A stretch of 64,000 bases of DNA from Actinoplanes sp. SE50/110. Lineage in GTDB: Bacteria; Actinomycetota; Actinomycetes; Mycobacteriales; Micromonosporaceae. The position numbers and the translations under genes were made by a program. Under the pieces are notes generated by a model. The model saw only the letters and a program-made list of their open reading frames with translations. It searched no databases and had not been told where the DNA came from. Positions 6,248 to 15,452 of this stretch are shown here, in pieces (positions within the stretch are counted from its first letter, which is position 1; each line of letters begins with the position of its first letter). The stretch is from NCBI RefSeq assembly GCF_900119315.1, contig NZ_LT827010.1, forward strand, positions 1,343,501 through 1,407,500. Reading direction: 5' to 3'.

Positions 6248-8647
6248 TTGATCACCGCCCAGCCCCGTCTGGTCGTGAGCGCGCCGTCATCCGGCCACGG
6301 CAAGACCGCGATAGCCGTCGGTCTGCTCGCCGCGATGGCCGCCCGCGGGCTGCCGACGGCGGGTTTCAAGGTCGGCCCGGATCACACCGATGCGGCGTAC
6401 CTCGGATTGGCGGCCGGACGCCCCGGCCGCAACCTGGACCCGCGGCTGGTCGGCGCGCAGCGGATCGCGCCGCTGTTCGGGCACGGTGCCGCCGGGGCCC
6501 AGCTGTCGGTGATCGAGGGCGCCATGGGCCTGTTCGACAGTCTCACCGGTCAGCCGGAGATCGACGGCACCGCCGCGGTCGCCGCCGCGCTGCGCGCCCC
6601 GGTCGCCCTGGTGGTCGACGTGGCCGCGATGGGGCACTCGCTGGCCGCGATGGTGCACGGGTTCCGGATGTTCGACGAGATGGTCCACCTGGGCGGCGTC
6701 ATCCTCAACCGGGTCGCCTCGCCGCGCCACGAGCAGATGCTGCGCAGCGCCCTGGACGACATCGGCATGCCGGTGCTCGGTGCGCTGCGCCGCGGCGACC
6801 TGCCCAACGTGCTGCCGTCGCGCGCGCACGGGCTGGTCCCGGTCGCGCACCGCACGGTCGAGGCCGGTCGCGCCGTGCGCCGGCTCGGTGAGGCGGTCGC
6901 CCAGTCACTCGACCTGGACCGGCTGATGGCGCTGGCCAACGCGGCCCCGCCGGTGCCGGGCCCGCTCTGGACGCCGGCCGAGGCGGCCGGCGAGCCCGCC
7001 GACATGCGGCCGGTGATCGCCCTCGCGGGTGGTCCGGGCGCCCCCTACACGTACGTCGAGACCGCCGAGCTGCTGACCGCCGCGGGCGCCGACGTGATCG
7101 TCGTGGACCCGCTCCGCGACGAGTCGCTGCCGCCGGGCACGCGGGCGTTGATCGTCGGTTCCGGTCTTCCTGAGGGGTACGCCGAGGAACTCTCCGCCAA
7201 CCGTCACCTCTGTGCCGACGTGGCGCAATTCGCCCGCGACGGCTGGCCGGTGATCGCCGAGGGGGTGGCGCTGCCCTGGCTCGGCCGTGACCTGGACGGC
7301 CGCCCGATGTGCGGGGTGCTGGACATCACCGGCACCACCGGCGAGCAGACCGTCGCCGGCTATCGGGAGGCCACCGCCCCGGCCAGCTCGGTCCTCGCCC
7401 CGGCCGGCGCCCGGATCACCGGATACAAGCAGCACCGCGCTGTGGTCGCGCCGCGCGCCGGTGCCACCCCGGCGTGGACCTGGTCGGGCGGCAACCCGGA
7501 GGGCTTCGTCTGGCGTCAGATCCACGCCTCCCAGCTGGGCCTGCACTGGGCAGCCGCCCCGGAAATCGCGAAACGCCTGGTGGCAGCCGCGATCGCGGGA
7601 CCGGTCAAGCCGGGCGGGCCGGGCCACCAGCCGTCCGGCCACGGGCCGCAGTCCGGCAGCCCGATGCCGCAGCCGGCCGGCCACGCCTCTTCGGGCCACG
7701 GTCCGTCGTCGGGCCACGCCTCTTCCAGCCACGGTCCGTCGTCGAGCCACGCGCCGGCGGTCGGGCACGGGGCGCCATCCGCGGGGCCGGGCCCGCAGCA
7801 GCCGGGCGGGCATGGCTCGCCGTCCGCTGGGCCCGCCGTGGCGTCCCCGCAGACCGCCGGGCACGGGTCGCCGGCTTCGGCGTCGTCCCCGCAGCCGGGT
7901 GGGTACGGGCCTGCGCCTTCCGGGCCGGGGTCCCCGATGCCCGTTCAGCACTCGTCGATGGCTGCGGCCGGACCGCAGATGCCCGGCTCCGTCCCGGGGC
8001 CCGGTTCCCACTCCCCGCTGAGCGGCGGCCAGCGGCCGTCCAGGCCCGGCGATTCCGCGCACCACTCGGCCGGTGCATCCGCAGCGGGGGCCTCCCCGGG
8101 CATGCCGCCCTCCGGGCCGACGCTGGACCTGACCCTTGCCACCGGGCCGATCCCCGGCCTGGGCAGGCCCGACGGTTCCGGAGCCGGCATGGGTCCGGCC
8201 GGTCCGTATCACGGGCAGTCCTACCCGGCCGCAGCGGCCGCAGGCAGGGCGCCGAACGGCGCGGGCCAGGGCATGGCGCCGTCGAACGGTGCCGGCCACG
8301 GCGGGTCCGGGCTCAACGGTGCCGGCCCCGGTGTTCCCGGTCCGCACGGCGTGAACGGGCAGAACGGTCCAGGTCCCGGAGTGACCGGCGGTAGCGGGCA
8401 CAACGGTCCCGGTCATGGGGTGACCGGCGCGAACGGGCAGATCGTGCCGCGGACGGGACCGGGGTCGCCCAACGCCGGCCCGGTCCACGGAGCGTCCGGG
8501 GCCGTCCCGGTCCTGGGGGCTGCCGGCGGCCCGATCCACCGGACGTCCGGCGACTCCGCTCCCGGGGCGCCCGGTTCCGGCCCGGCCCAGGGCCCGGGCG
8601 GTGTGCCGGACACCCGTCCGACGTCGGACATCCCGATCTCCTCCTGA
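6248..8647 (+). CDS. CobB/CbiA-like protein lacking the glutaminase cysteine, with long disordered tail
   Basis: This 799-residue protein has three parts. Residues 1-235 are a dethiobiotin-synthetase-like ATP domain (P-loop SAPSSGHGKT, 11-20; FKVGPDHTD). Residues 250-450 are a class I glutaminase-like domain, as in cobyrinate a,c-diamide synthase, which amidates the B12 ring. Residues from about 452 on are a Gly/Pro/Ser/His-rich low-complexity tail. In the second domain the family reads AECxG with the nucleophilic cysteine. Here it reads AEGVALPWL, with Gly339 at the cysteine position, while the late histidine (IHASQL, H426) is kept. Glutamine hydrolysis is therefore doubtful. I chose TTG 6248, which has gggggaaa just upstream; longer frames upstream are antisense to SURF1. 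The cob genes lie 4 kb away. Confidence 0.8.
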   Translation: MITAQPRLVVSAPSSGHGKTAIAVGLLAAMAARGLPTAGFKVGPDHTDAAYLGLAAGRPGRNLDPRLVGAQRIAPLFGHGAAGAQLSVIEGAMGLFDSLTGQPEIDGTAAVAAALRAPVALVVDVAAMGHSLAAMVHGFRMFDEMVHLGGVILNRVASPRHEQMLRSALDDIGMPVLGALRRGDLPNVLPSRAHGLVPVAHRTVEAGRAVRRLGEAVAQSLDLDRLMALANAAPPVPGPLWTPAEAAGEPADMRPVIALAGGPGAPYTYVETAELLTAAGADVIVVDPLRDESLPPGTRALIVGSGLPEGYAEELSANRHLCADVAQFARDGWPVIAEGVALPWLGRDLDGRPMCGVLDITGTTGEQTVAGYREATAPASSVLAPAGARITGYKQHRAVVAPRAGATPAWTWSGGNPEGFVWRQIHASQLGLHWAAAPEIAKRLVAAAIAGPVKPGGPGHQPSGHGPQSGSPMPQPAGHASSGHGPSSGHASSSHGPSSSHAPAVGHGAPSAGPGPQQPGGHGSPSAGPAVASPQTAGHGSPASASSPQPGGYGPAPSGPGSPMPVQHSSMAAAGPQMPGSVPGPGSHSPLSGGQRPSRPGDSAHHSAGASAAGASPGMPPSGPTLDLTLATGPIPGLGRPDGSGAGMGPAGPYHGQSYPAAAAAGRAPNGAGQGMAPSNGAGHGGSGLNGAGPGVPGPHGVNGQNGPGPGVTGGSGHNGPGHGVTGANGQIVPRTGPGSPNAGPVHGASGAVPVLGAAGGPIHRTSGDSAPGAPGSGPAQGPGGVPDTRPTSDIPISS

Positions 8648-8652
8648 CCCAC

Positions 8653-8678
8653 GCGGCCGGTCCGCCGGGATCGGCCGC
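8653..8678 (+). terminator. Possible terminator hairpin after the CobB-like gene
   Basis: GCGGCCG at 8653-8659 pairs perfectly with CGGCCGC at 8672-8678 across a 12-nt loop, starting 6 bp after the stop codon. There is no T-run, which is common in high-GC actinobacteria. Confidence 0.4.
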
Positions 8679-8775
8679 CGGAAGCGGCCCAGCGTGCGAA
8701 AACGGCGGGCGACGGTCCGGAAACTGTCGTACCTCCCTCGTAACGTGAGGGGCACGACAACCGAAGGAGAACGCC

Positions 8776-9432
8776 GTGGCCGCTCGCCTGCCGCTGGATC
8801 TGGACCCGCCGGTTCGTCGGCTCAAAGCTCTGCTGCTGGGGGTCGACGACCGCGAGTTGGCCGCTGCGACACCCTGCCCCGGCTGGTCCGTCGCGACCCT
8901 CCTCGATCATCTGATGCGGCTGGCCGAGGCGTTCACCGACGCCGCGCACAAGGGCGCTGACGCGTCCGGGACCGGCCCGCCCCCGGCGCCGTCCGCCGAG
9001 CATCTGTCCCCGCACTGGCGCAGCCGCCTGCCGGTGCTGCTGGAGGAGCTCGCCACGGCGTGGCATGACCCGTCCGCCTGGCGCGGCACGGCCCGGGCCG
9101 GCGGGGTCACCATGCCCGCCGCCGAGCTGGGCACGGTCGCCGCCAACGAGCTGGTCATGCACGGCTGGGACCTGGCACGCGCCACCGGGCAGGACTTCGC
9201 GGCCGATCCGCGCGTCCTGGCCACGCTGATCACGTTCCTCTCGGCCGGCCCGCCGGAGGGTACCCCGGGCTTCCTCGGCCCACGAGTCCCGATCGACCCG
9301 TCGGATGACGACGACCTGCCCCGCGCCCTCGCCCTCGCCGGCCGCGATCCGTCCTGGCGGCCACCCCGGATGCGCGACGTCCCCACGGCCCGCCTCCGCC
9401 ACGACCAGCCCCCCGCCGCCCGTCCGGCCTGA
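8776..9432 (+). CDS. TIGR03086-type / maleylpyruvate isomerase-like (DinB fold) protein
   Basis: This 218-residue protein has the N-terminal signature of the mycothiol-dependent maleylpyruvate isomerase-like family: TPCPGWSVATLLDHLMR near residue 35. A second conserved block follows, ELVMHGWDLARATGQ near residue 120, whose histidines usually bind a metal on the DinB four-helix fold. Such proteins are thought to use mycothiol or another thiol, but most members are uncharacterised. The GTG start is preceded by a good ribosome binding site (aaggaga at 8764). The C-terminal 25 residues are Pro/Arg-rich and look disordered. It stands alone, with a non-coding stretch after it. Confidence 0.8.
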   Translation: MAARLPLDLDPPVRRLKALLLGVDDRELAAATPCPGWSVATLLDHLMRLAEAFTDAAHKGADASGTGPPPAPSAEHLSPHWRSRLPVLLEELATAWHDPSAWRGTARAGGVTMPAAELGTVAANELVMHGWDLARATGQDFAADPRVLATLITFLSAGPPEGTPGFLGPRVPIDPSDDDDLPRALALAGRDPSWRPPRMRDVPTARLRHDQPPAARPA

Positions 9433-9786
9433 CCGGAGCTTTCTGCCCCCGCTCCGCCTGACCGGAGGACCCGCAAGCCGCCGCGCCCGACAGGGGCGAG
9501 GGAAGAGCGCGAGGCGAGCCCGACATCGGCGCGCGGTCGGGCAGTTGGGCCGCGGCGTTGTTCAGCCTGCGGGGCAGGCGGAACAGGCGGGGCCGCTGCG
9601 GTCGGCGCAAGACCGGCGGGGCCGGCGTGGTGCGGGCGGGACCGCCGGGCCTGGCGATGCGATGCGGCGCGGGCTGCGGGGCAGTGCCGGGATGGCGACG
9701 GCGCGGCATGTCGGCGGGGATGGGCAGGGCCGCCGCCGGGTGGCGGCGGCCCTGGTGGGAGCGGGTCGGGTTGGTGGCCGGTGGGG
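9433..9786. other. Intergenic stretch, no gene seen
   Basis: 354 bp of GC-rich sequence between two convergent genes. Several frames are open but give Arg/Gly/Pro-rich translations typical of non-coding high-GC DNA. I saw no clear terminator, repeat or RNA gene. Confidence 0.6.
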
Positions 9787-11946
9787 CTACCAGACGAGTT
9801 TGTCGGACGGTGGGGTGAAGTCGAGTTCGGGCCGGCCCTTGAGGGCGTCCCGCAACGTTTCCGCGACCGTGTATTTCGAGATGGTGGAGCGGCCCGAGCC
9901 GACGTAATGCTCCGGGTTGTCCGGGTCGGCGACGAACGCGGAGGCGGCCAGCTGCGGGGTGAAGCCGCTGAACCAGGCGGTCTTGTTGTTGTCCGTGGTG
10001 CCGCTCTTGCCGGCGACCGGCCGGCCCATGGTGGCGTACACCATCTCGGACGTGCCCCAGCCGCCGCAGCTGCCGCGGGCGGCGCCGTAACCGGTGGGGC
10101 AGCGGGCCGCGTCGGTGGCGGCGCGGGCCACGTCCCGGCTGAAGACACGGTGGCAGCGGGGATCGGCGACCTTCCGGCCCCTGGAGGTGACGTCCCGGCC
10201 GTCCGGCGTGCGGATCGAGATGACCGGGAGCGGCTCGCAGTAGTTGCCTTCGGCGGCGACCGTGGCGAACACGTTGGCGATCTCGACCGGGGTGGCGTCG
10301 CTGACGCCGAGGGTGAACGCGCCCCACCCGGCGGCGTGTTCCGGTGTGGCCAGGGTGCGGTCGACCGCGGTGCGCCACTTCAGGCCGAGCTTTTCGGCCA
10401 TCGCCACCGCCTTCTCCGCGCCGACCCGCTGTTCCAGCTGGACGAAGTAGGTGTTGACGGATTTGCCGAAACCGCTCCACATGGTCTGTTCGCCGGTCAT
10501 CGACTTGCTGGAGTTCTTCGGGCACCAGTGCGTGCCGCACGTCGCCGGGCCGGGCGCGGTGATGTATTTGGAGACGAACCGTTCCGGGGCGTAGTAGGAC
10601 GTGGAGAGCGGCAGCCCGGCGTCCAGTGCGGCCAGCAGCGTGAAGATCTTGAAGGTGGAGCCGGCCTGGTAGCCGGCCATGTCGCCGCCGCCGAGCAGCG
10701 GGTTCACCGTGTTCGGATAGTTGCCGCGGACGTCCCGCTGGTTCCGGTCGCTGTGCTTGCCGTTGTTGTCCTGCTGCAGCGAGTACCGGCGGTTCACCGC
10801 CATGCTGACCACCCGCCCGGTGCCGGGCTCGATCACCACTTCGCCGTGCGCGAACGGGCTGTTGCGCCCCTCCTTGTCCAGCACGTGTCTGATCGCGTAG
10901 CCCTGCACGGCCGGGTCGATCGTGGTGACCACCCGGTAGCCGCCGCGGCGCAGGTTCTCCTCCCGTTCCAGGACGTTGCGGCCGAACGCGGGCTGTTCCC
11001 GCCACCAGTTCTTGAAGTAGTCGCAGAAGAAGCCCCAGTCGTTGTGCTCGTCGGAGACCGACACGCAGTCGTTCGGCGGCGTACTCAACCGAAGTTTGAT
11101 CTTGGCTTTCTTGGCGGCGGTGGCCTGCGCCTCGGTGATCGAGCCCATCTTCAGCATCTGGTCGACCACGTAGTTGCGCCGTTGCAGGGCGGCGTCCTGG
11201 TCCCTGGTCGCCGGGTCGTACGCGGACGGCGCCTTGACCAACCCGGCCAGCAGTGCCGCCTCGTTGAGGGTGAGGTCTTTCGCCGGCTTCGAGAAGAACA
11301 CCTCGGAGGCCGCGTAGATGCCGTACGCCCGGTGCCCGAAGTAGGCGGCGTTCAGGTACCGCTGCAGGATCTCCTGCTTGCTGAGCCGCTGCTCGACCTC
11401 GACGGCGAGCCGCATCTCGCGCAGTTTGCGGGCCGCGGTCTGCTCGGTGGCCTCCAGTGCCTCCTTCGGGGTTTTCGCGCTGTCCCGCAGGGCCATCCGG
11501 ACGTACTGCATGGTCAGCGTCGACGCGCCCTGCGAGACGCCGCCGGCCTGCTGGTTGGCGACGAACGCGCGGGCCACGCCCTTCGCGTCGACCCCGTGAT
11601 GCTCGTAGAAGCGGGTGTCCTCGGAGGCCACGATGGCCTGGGTGATGTAGGGCGACATGTCCTTGAGCGGCACCTGACGCCGGTATTCCTCGTAGAACAT
11701 GGTCAGCAGGGTCTTGCCGTCTTTGGCGTACACGTAGGTGGTCTGCGCCGCGGGCACCTCGGTGAGCTGCTCCGGCATGTTGTCCAGGGCGTCGGTGCCG
11801 GCTTTGACGCCCATCCCGGCCAATGCCGTGAACGGATAGGAGAGGCCGGCGATGACCAGGCCCGCGATCAGCCCGGCACGGATCAGGAGGGCGACTCTTC
11901 CGGCTACGGTGGGGCGTCGGTCAGTCACCCTTCGAAGGTATGACAA
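9787..11946 (-). CDS. Bifunctional penicillin-binding protein (transglycosylase/transpeptidase)
   Basis: This class A PBP of about 719 residues polymerises and cross-links peptidoglycan outside the membrane. A membrane anchor lies at residues 18-42. The GT51 glycosyltransferase domain has the catalytic glutamate in ASEDTRFYEHHGVD (Glu109) and the block QGASTLTMQYVR. The transpeptidase domain carries the three penicillin-binding motifs GSTFK (nucleophilic serine), SVN and KSGTT. The length is normal for actinobacterial PBP1-type proteins. The open frame starts at TTG 11946; GTG 11928 (MTDRRPTVAG) is an equally good or better start by family resemblance. The gene is divergent from the cobC-like gene, with about 40 bp between them. 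Confidence 0.93.
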   Translation of the reverse strand: MSYLRRVTDRRPTVAGRVALLIRAGLIAGLVIAGLSYPFTALAGMGVKAGTDALDNMPEQLTEVPAAQTTYVYAKDGKTLLTMFYEEYRRQVPLKDMSPYITQAIVASEDTRFYEHHGVDAKGVARAFVANQQAGGVSQGASTLTMQYVRMALRDSAKTPKEALEATEQTAARKLREMRLAVEVEQRLSKQEILQRYLNAAYFGHRAYGIYAASEVFFSKPAKDLTLNEAALLAGLVKAPSAYDPATRDQDAALQRRNYVVDQMLKMGSITEAQATAAKKAKIKLRLSTPPNDCVSVSDEHNDWGFFCDYFKNWWREQPAFGRNVLEREENLRRGGYRVVTTIDPAVQGYAIRHVLDKEGRNSPFAHGEVVIEPGTGRVVSMAVNRRYSLQQDNNGKHSDRNQRDVRGNYPNTVNPLLGGGDMAGYQAGSTFKIFTLLAALDAGLPLSTSYYAPERFVSKYITAPGPATCGTHWCPKNSSKSMTGEQTMWSGFGKSVNTYFVQLEQRVGAEKAVAMAEKLGLKWRTAVDRTLATPEHAAGWGAFTLGVSDATPVEIANVFATVAAEGNYCEPLPVISIRTPDGRDVTSRGRKVADPRCHRVFSRDVARAATDAARCPTGYGAARGSCGGWGTSEMVYATMGRPVAGKSGTTDNNKTAWFSGFTPQLAASAFVADPDNPEHYVGSGRSTISKYTVAETLRDALKGRPELDFTPPSDKLVW

Positions 11947-11985
11947 ATCGCCTCATGTTCCCCAGGAATCCGCGGGAGAACACGG

Positions 11986-13068
11986 GTGCGGCATGCTGTC
12001 CCGGTGACCCACGACCTTGATCATCACGGCGACGCGGAGGTGGGCGACGGCCTGATCGATCTCGCGGTCAACGTGCGCCACCAGGCGATGCCGGACTGGC
12101 TCGCCGACCCGATCCGGGAGGCGCTGACCCGGCTGTCCGCCTATCCGGACGCCACCGCCGCGACCGCCGCGATCGCCGCCCGGCACCGGCGTGACCCGGC
12201 CGAGGTGCTGCTCACCGCGGGGGCCGCGCAGGGTTTCGTGCTGCTCGCCCAGGCGCTGCGCGGGGCCCGCCGGCCGGTCGTGGTGCACCCGCAGTTCACC
12301 GAGCCGGAGGCGGCGCTGCGCAACGCCGGGCACACCGTCGAGCGGGTGCTGCTGCGCGAGGCGGACGGCTTCTGCCTCGACCCGGGGCTGGTCCCGGACG
12401 ACGCCGACCTGGTCTTCGTCGGCAATCCCACCAACCCGACCTCGGTGCTGCACCCGGCCGCGGACGTGGCGAGGCTGGCCCGGCCCGGTCGCGTGCTGGT
12501 GGTCGACGAGGCGTTCGCCGACACCACGTACCGCGACGATCGTCCCGGCGAACCGGAATCGTTGACCGAGCGTCGCGACCTGCCCGGGCTGGTAGTGCTG
12601 CGCAGCCTGACCAAGACCTGGGGCCTGGCCGGTCTGCGGATCGGCTACCTGCTGGGTCCGGCCGCCCTGCTGCCCCGGCTCGCCGCGGCGCAGCCGCTCT
12701 GGGCGGTCTCCACGCCGGCGCTGGCGGCGGCATCGGCCTGTGCCTCGCCGATCGCGGTCGCCGCCGAGCGCGAGATCGCGGCCGCGCTCGCGGCCGAGCG
12801 GGCCCACCTGGTGGAACGGCTGCGGGAGGTGCCGAAGGTCACGGTCGCCGGTCATCCGGCGTCCGCTTTTGTTGCCGTACGCCTGCCCGGGGCCGATCGG
12901 ATACGCACCCACCTGCGGGAACGTGGCTACGCGGTGCGCCGCGGCGACACCTTCCCGGGCCTGGGCCCCGACTGGCTCCGGATAGCGGTGCGCGACACTG
13001 CCACCACGGACCGATTCGTGCAGACTCTGCGAGAAGTGATCGGCGATGTGAGCGAGGAGCGACCGTGA
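11986..13068 (+). CDS. cobC: CobC-like threonine-phosphate decarboxylase / aminotransferase
   Basis: This 360-residue PLP enzyme has the fold-type I aminotransferase layout. It contains FVGNPTNPTSVL, VVDEAFADTTY and the PLP lysine block LRSLTKTWGLAGLRIGYLLG. In the B12 pathway, CobC/CobD-type enzymes make aminopropanol phosphate from threonine phosphate. The position directly before cobT supports that role over histidinol-phosphate aminotransferase. I chose GTG 11986 because gggagaa lies 5 bp upstream. GTG 12004 would remove six residues but has no ribosome binding site. Its TGA overlaps the cobT GTG by 4 bp (GTGA), so translation is probably coupled. Confidence 0.85.
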   Translation: MRHAVPVTHDLDHHGDAEVGDGLIDLAVNVRHQAMPDWLADPIREALTRLSAYPDATAATAAIAARHRRDPAEVLLTAGAAQGFVLLAQALRGARRPVVVHPQFTEPEAALRNAGHTVERVLLREADGFCLDPGLVPDDADLVFVGNPTNPTSVLHPAADVARLARPGRVLVVDEAFADTTYRDDRPGEPESLTERRDLPGLVVLRSLTKTWGLAGLRIGYLLGPAALLPRLAAAQPLWAVSTPALAAASACASPIAVAAEREIAAALAAERAHLVERLREVPKVTVAGHPASAFVAVRLPGADRIRTHLRERGYAVRRGDTFPGLGPDWLRIAVRDTATTDRFVQTLREVIGDVSEERP

Positions 13069-14117
13069 CCCTGGAGACCACCCTGGCGGCCATCCGCCCG
13101 GCCGACGAGCGGGCCATGGCCGCCGCTCGCGAGCTGCAGTCCCGGCTGACCAAGCCGGCCGGCTCACTGGGCGCGCTGGAGGAGCTGTCGGTGCGCCTGG
13201 CCGGGCTGGCCGGGGTCTGCCCGCCGCCGCTGCCCGCGCCGGCCACCGTCGCGGTCTTCGCCGGCGACCACGGCGTGCACGCGCAGGGTGTCACCCCGTG
13301 GCCGCAGGAGGTCACCGCGCAGATGGTGGCGAACTTCGTGGCCGGCGGCGCGGTGGTCAACGCGTTCGCCCGGCAGGCCGGCGCGGACGTGATGGTGGTC
13401 GACGCCGGGGTGAAGATCCCGCTGCACGGCGGGCCCAACCTGCTGGACGCCAACATCCGGCGCGGCACCCGGGACATGACCGTCGAGCCGGCGCTGACCC
13501 GCGAGGAGGCCCGGGCCGCCGTCGAGCTCGGCGCCGCGGTCGCCGCCCAGCTCGTCGCCGCCGGTGCGCGATGCCTGCTCACCGGTGACATGGGGATCGC
13601 CAACACGACGCCCGCCGCGGCCCTGATCGCGGTCTTCACCGGCAGCGCGCCGGCCGTGGTGACCGGGCGCGGCACCGGCATCGACGACGCCACCCTGGCC
13701 CGCAAGACCGAGGTGATCGCGGCCGCGCTGGCCCGGCACACCCCGGACCCGGCCGACCCGCTCGGCGCACTGGCCACGGTCGGCGGCCTGGAGCACGCCG
13801 CGCTGACCGGTTTCATCCTCGGCGCGGCCGCCGCCCGGGTGCCGGTGATCGTGGACGGGGTGATCGCCGCCTCGGCCGCGCTGGCCGCCGCCGCGTTCGC
13901 CCCGGACGCGGTCGCCGCGATGGTCGCCGGGCACCGTTCGGCCGAGCCGGGTGCCACCGTCGCCCTGTCCCACCTGGGCCTGGAGCCGCTGATCGACCTC
14001 GGGATGCGCCTCGGCGAGGGTAGCGGCGCGGTGCTGGCCCTACCGATCGTCGCGGCCGCGGTCCGGGTTCTGCACGAGGTCGCCACGTTCGATTCGGCGG
14101 GGGTCTCAGAGAAGTGA
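13065..14117 (+). CDS. cobT: Nicotinate-nucleotide-dimethylbenzimidazole phosphoribosyltransferase
   Basis: This 350-residue enzyme transfers ribose phosphate from nicotinate mononucleotide to dimethylbenzimidazole to form alpha-ribazole phosphate, the lower-ligand part of cobalamin. Typical CobT blocks are visible: LTKPAGSLGALEELSVRLAG near the N-terminus, VFAGDHGV, GDMGIANTTPAAAL in the middle, and GHRSAEPG near the C-terminus. These include the usual glycine-rich phosphate-binding loops and a late glutamate. The length equals the family norm. It overlaps the cobC-like gene by 4 bp and is followed after 37 bp by the CysG-type gene, forming a three-gene unit. Confidence 0.93.
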   Translation: MTLETTLAAIRPADERAMAAARELQSRLTKPAGSLGALEELSVRLAGLAGVCPPPLPAPATVAVFAGDHGVHAQGVTPWPQEVTAQMVANFVAGGAVVNAFARQAGADVMVVDAGVKIPLHGGPNLLDANIRRGTRDMTVEPALTREEARAAVELGAAVAAQLVAAGARCLLTGDMGIANTTPAAALIAVFTGSAPAVVTGRGTGIDDATLARKTEVIAAALARHTPDPADPLGALATVGGLEHAALTGFILGAAAARVPVIVDGVIAASAALAAAAFAPDAVAAMVAGHRSAEPGATVALSHLGLEPLIDLGMRLGEGSGAVLALPIVAAAVRVLHEVATFDSAGVSEK

Positions 14118-14154
14118 CCGGCCGCACCGTGACCGGAAGAGCCCAGGAGACGAC

Positions 14155-15363
14155 ATGAGCCTCTATCCCCTCGCCCTCCGGCTGGAGGGCCGTCGCGTGC
14201 TGGTGGTCGGCGGCGGCTCGGTCGCCACCCGCCGGGTGCCCGCGCTGATCGCGGCCGGCGCCCGGGTCGACATCGTCTCGCCGGTGCTCACCCCGGCGCT
14301 GCAGGCGTACGTCGACGCCGGCCGGGCCCGCTGGACACCGCGGCGCTTCGAGCCGGCCGACGTGGCCGGCGCCTGGCTGGTCCACGTCGCGGTCGACGAC
14401 CCGGAGGCGGCCGCGCAGGTCAGCGACGCGGCCGAGGAACACCGGATCTTCTGCGTCCGCGCCGACGACCGGGACGCCGCGACCGCCTGGACGCCCGCCG
14501 TCACCCGGCACGGCCAGGTGACCGTCGCGGTGACCGACGGTGGTGACCGGCGGCGGGCCATGGCGGTCCGTGACCTGGTGGCGCACGCGCTGGAGGCGGC
14601 ACCCCCGGTCGCCCCCGAGCTCAAGGGCGTCGCGCTGGTCGGCGCCGGGCCGGGCGACCCGGAGCTGATCACGGTGAAGGGCCGCCGCCTGCTGGCCGCC
14701 GCCGACGTGGTGGTCGCCGACCGGCTGGTCCCCGGGATGCTGCTGGGCGAGCTGCGGCCGGAGGTCGAGCTGATCGACGCCGCCAAGATCCCGTACGGGC
14801 CGTCGGCCGCCCAGGAGGAGATCAACCGGATCCTGGTCGACCGGGCACTGCAGGGCAGATTCGTGGTCCGGCTCAAGGGCGGTGACAACTTCGTCTTCGG
14901 CCGCGGCGGTGAGGAGGCCCTGGCCTGCGCCGAGGCCGGCGTCCCGGTGCTGGTGGTGCCCGGGGTGACCAGCTCGATCGCGGCGCCCGCACTGGCCGGC
15001 GTGCCGGTCACCCACCGCGGGGTGGCGCACGAGTTCACGGTCATCTCCGGGCACATTCCGCCGGAGCACGCCGACTCACTGGTCGACTGGGCCGCCCTGG
15101 CCCGGCTGCGCGGCACCCTGGTGGTGCTGATGGGGCTGAAGAACCTGGCGAAGATCGCCGGCCGGCTGATCGCCGAGGGCCGGGACGCGGCCACCCCGGT
15201 CGCGGTGATCCAGGAGGGGTCGACCGCGCACCAGCGGTCCCTGCGCAGCACCCTGGGAGCGGTCGCGCAGGACGTGGCGGCGGCCGGCATCCGGCCCCCG
15301 GCGGTCGTGGTGATCGGCGAGGTGGTGAGCGCGACGGCCGGGTTCACCCCGGCAGCCGGCTGA
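14155..15363 (+). CDS. cysG: Uroporphyrinogen-III C-methyltransferase with sirohaem synthase N-domain (CysG type)
   Basis: The protein has 402 residues in two parts. Residues 1-145 resemble the precorrin-2 dehydrogenase/ferrochelatase domain (LEGRRVLVVGGGSVATRR, an NAD-binding loop). Residues 155-395 are a SUMT domain that binds S-adenosylmethionine: VGAGPGDPELITVKG, ADVVVADRLV, RLKGGDNFVFGRGGEEA and PVTHRG. It would make precorrin-2, the branch point for sirohaem and cobalamin. It is shorter than E. coli CysG (457), mainly in the middle domain, as is common in actinobacteria. Its place after cobT ties it to cobalamin or sirohaem supply. A strong hairpin lies downstream. Confidence 0.92.
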   Translation: MSLYPLALRLEGRRVLVVGGGSVATRRVPALIAAGARVDIVSPVLTPALQAYVDAGRARWTPRRFEPADVAGAWLVHVAVDDPEAAAQVSDAAEEHRIFCVRADDRDAATAWTPAVTRHGQVTVAVTDGGDRRRAMAVRDLVAHALEAAPPVAPELKGVALVGAGPGDPELITVKGRRLLAAADVVVADRLVPGMLLGELRPEVELIDAAKIPYGPSAAQEEINRILVDRALQGRFVVRLKGGDNFVFGRGGEEALACAEAGVPVLVVPGVTSSIAAPALAGVPVTHRGVAHEFTVISGHIPPEHADSLVDWAALARLRGTLVVLMGLKNLAKIAGRLIAEGRDAATPVAVIQEGSTAHQRSLRSTLGAVAQDVAAAGIRPPAVVVIGEVVSATAGFTPAAG

Positions 15364-15413
15364 GCCGCGCTGAGGCGAGAGGGCGGCGGCAGACGACGTA
15401 CCACTCCATGATC

Positions 15414-15440
15414 GGCGCCGGGCCGCAGCGGCCCGGCGCC
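15414..15440. terminator. Bidirectional terminator hairpin between cysG and otsA
   Basis: A perfect 12-bp inverted repeat (GGCGCCGGGCCG and its complement) with a 3-nt loop lies between two convergent genes, so it can serve both strands. No T-run follows on either strand. Confidence 0.7.
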
Positions 15441-15452
15441 GGAGAGATCGCC

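Noticed and set aside
9781..11943. Plus-strand open frame of 720 codons opposite the penicillin-binding protein
   Set aside because: The minus strand encodes all PBP catalytic motifs. The plus frame is Arg/Val/Gly/His-rich without domains.
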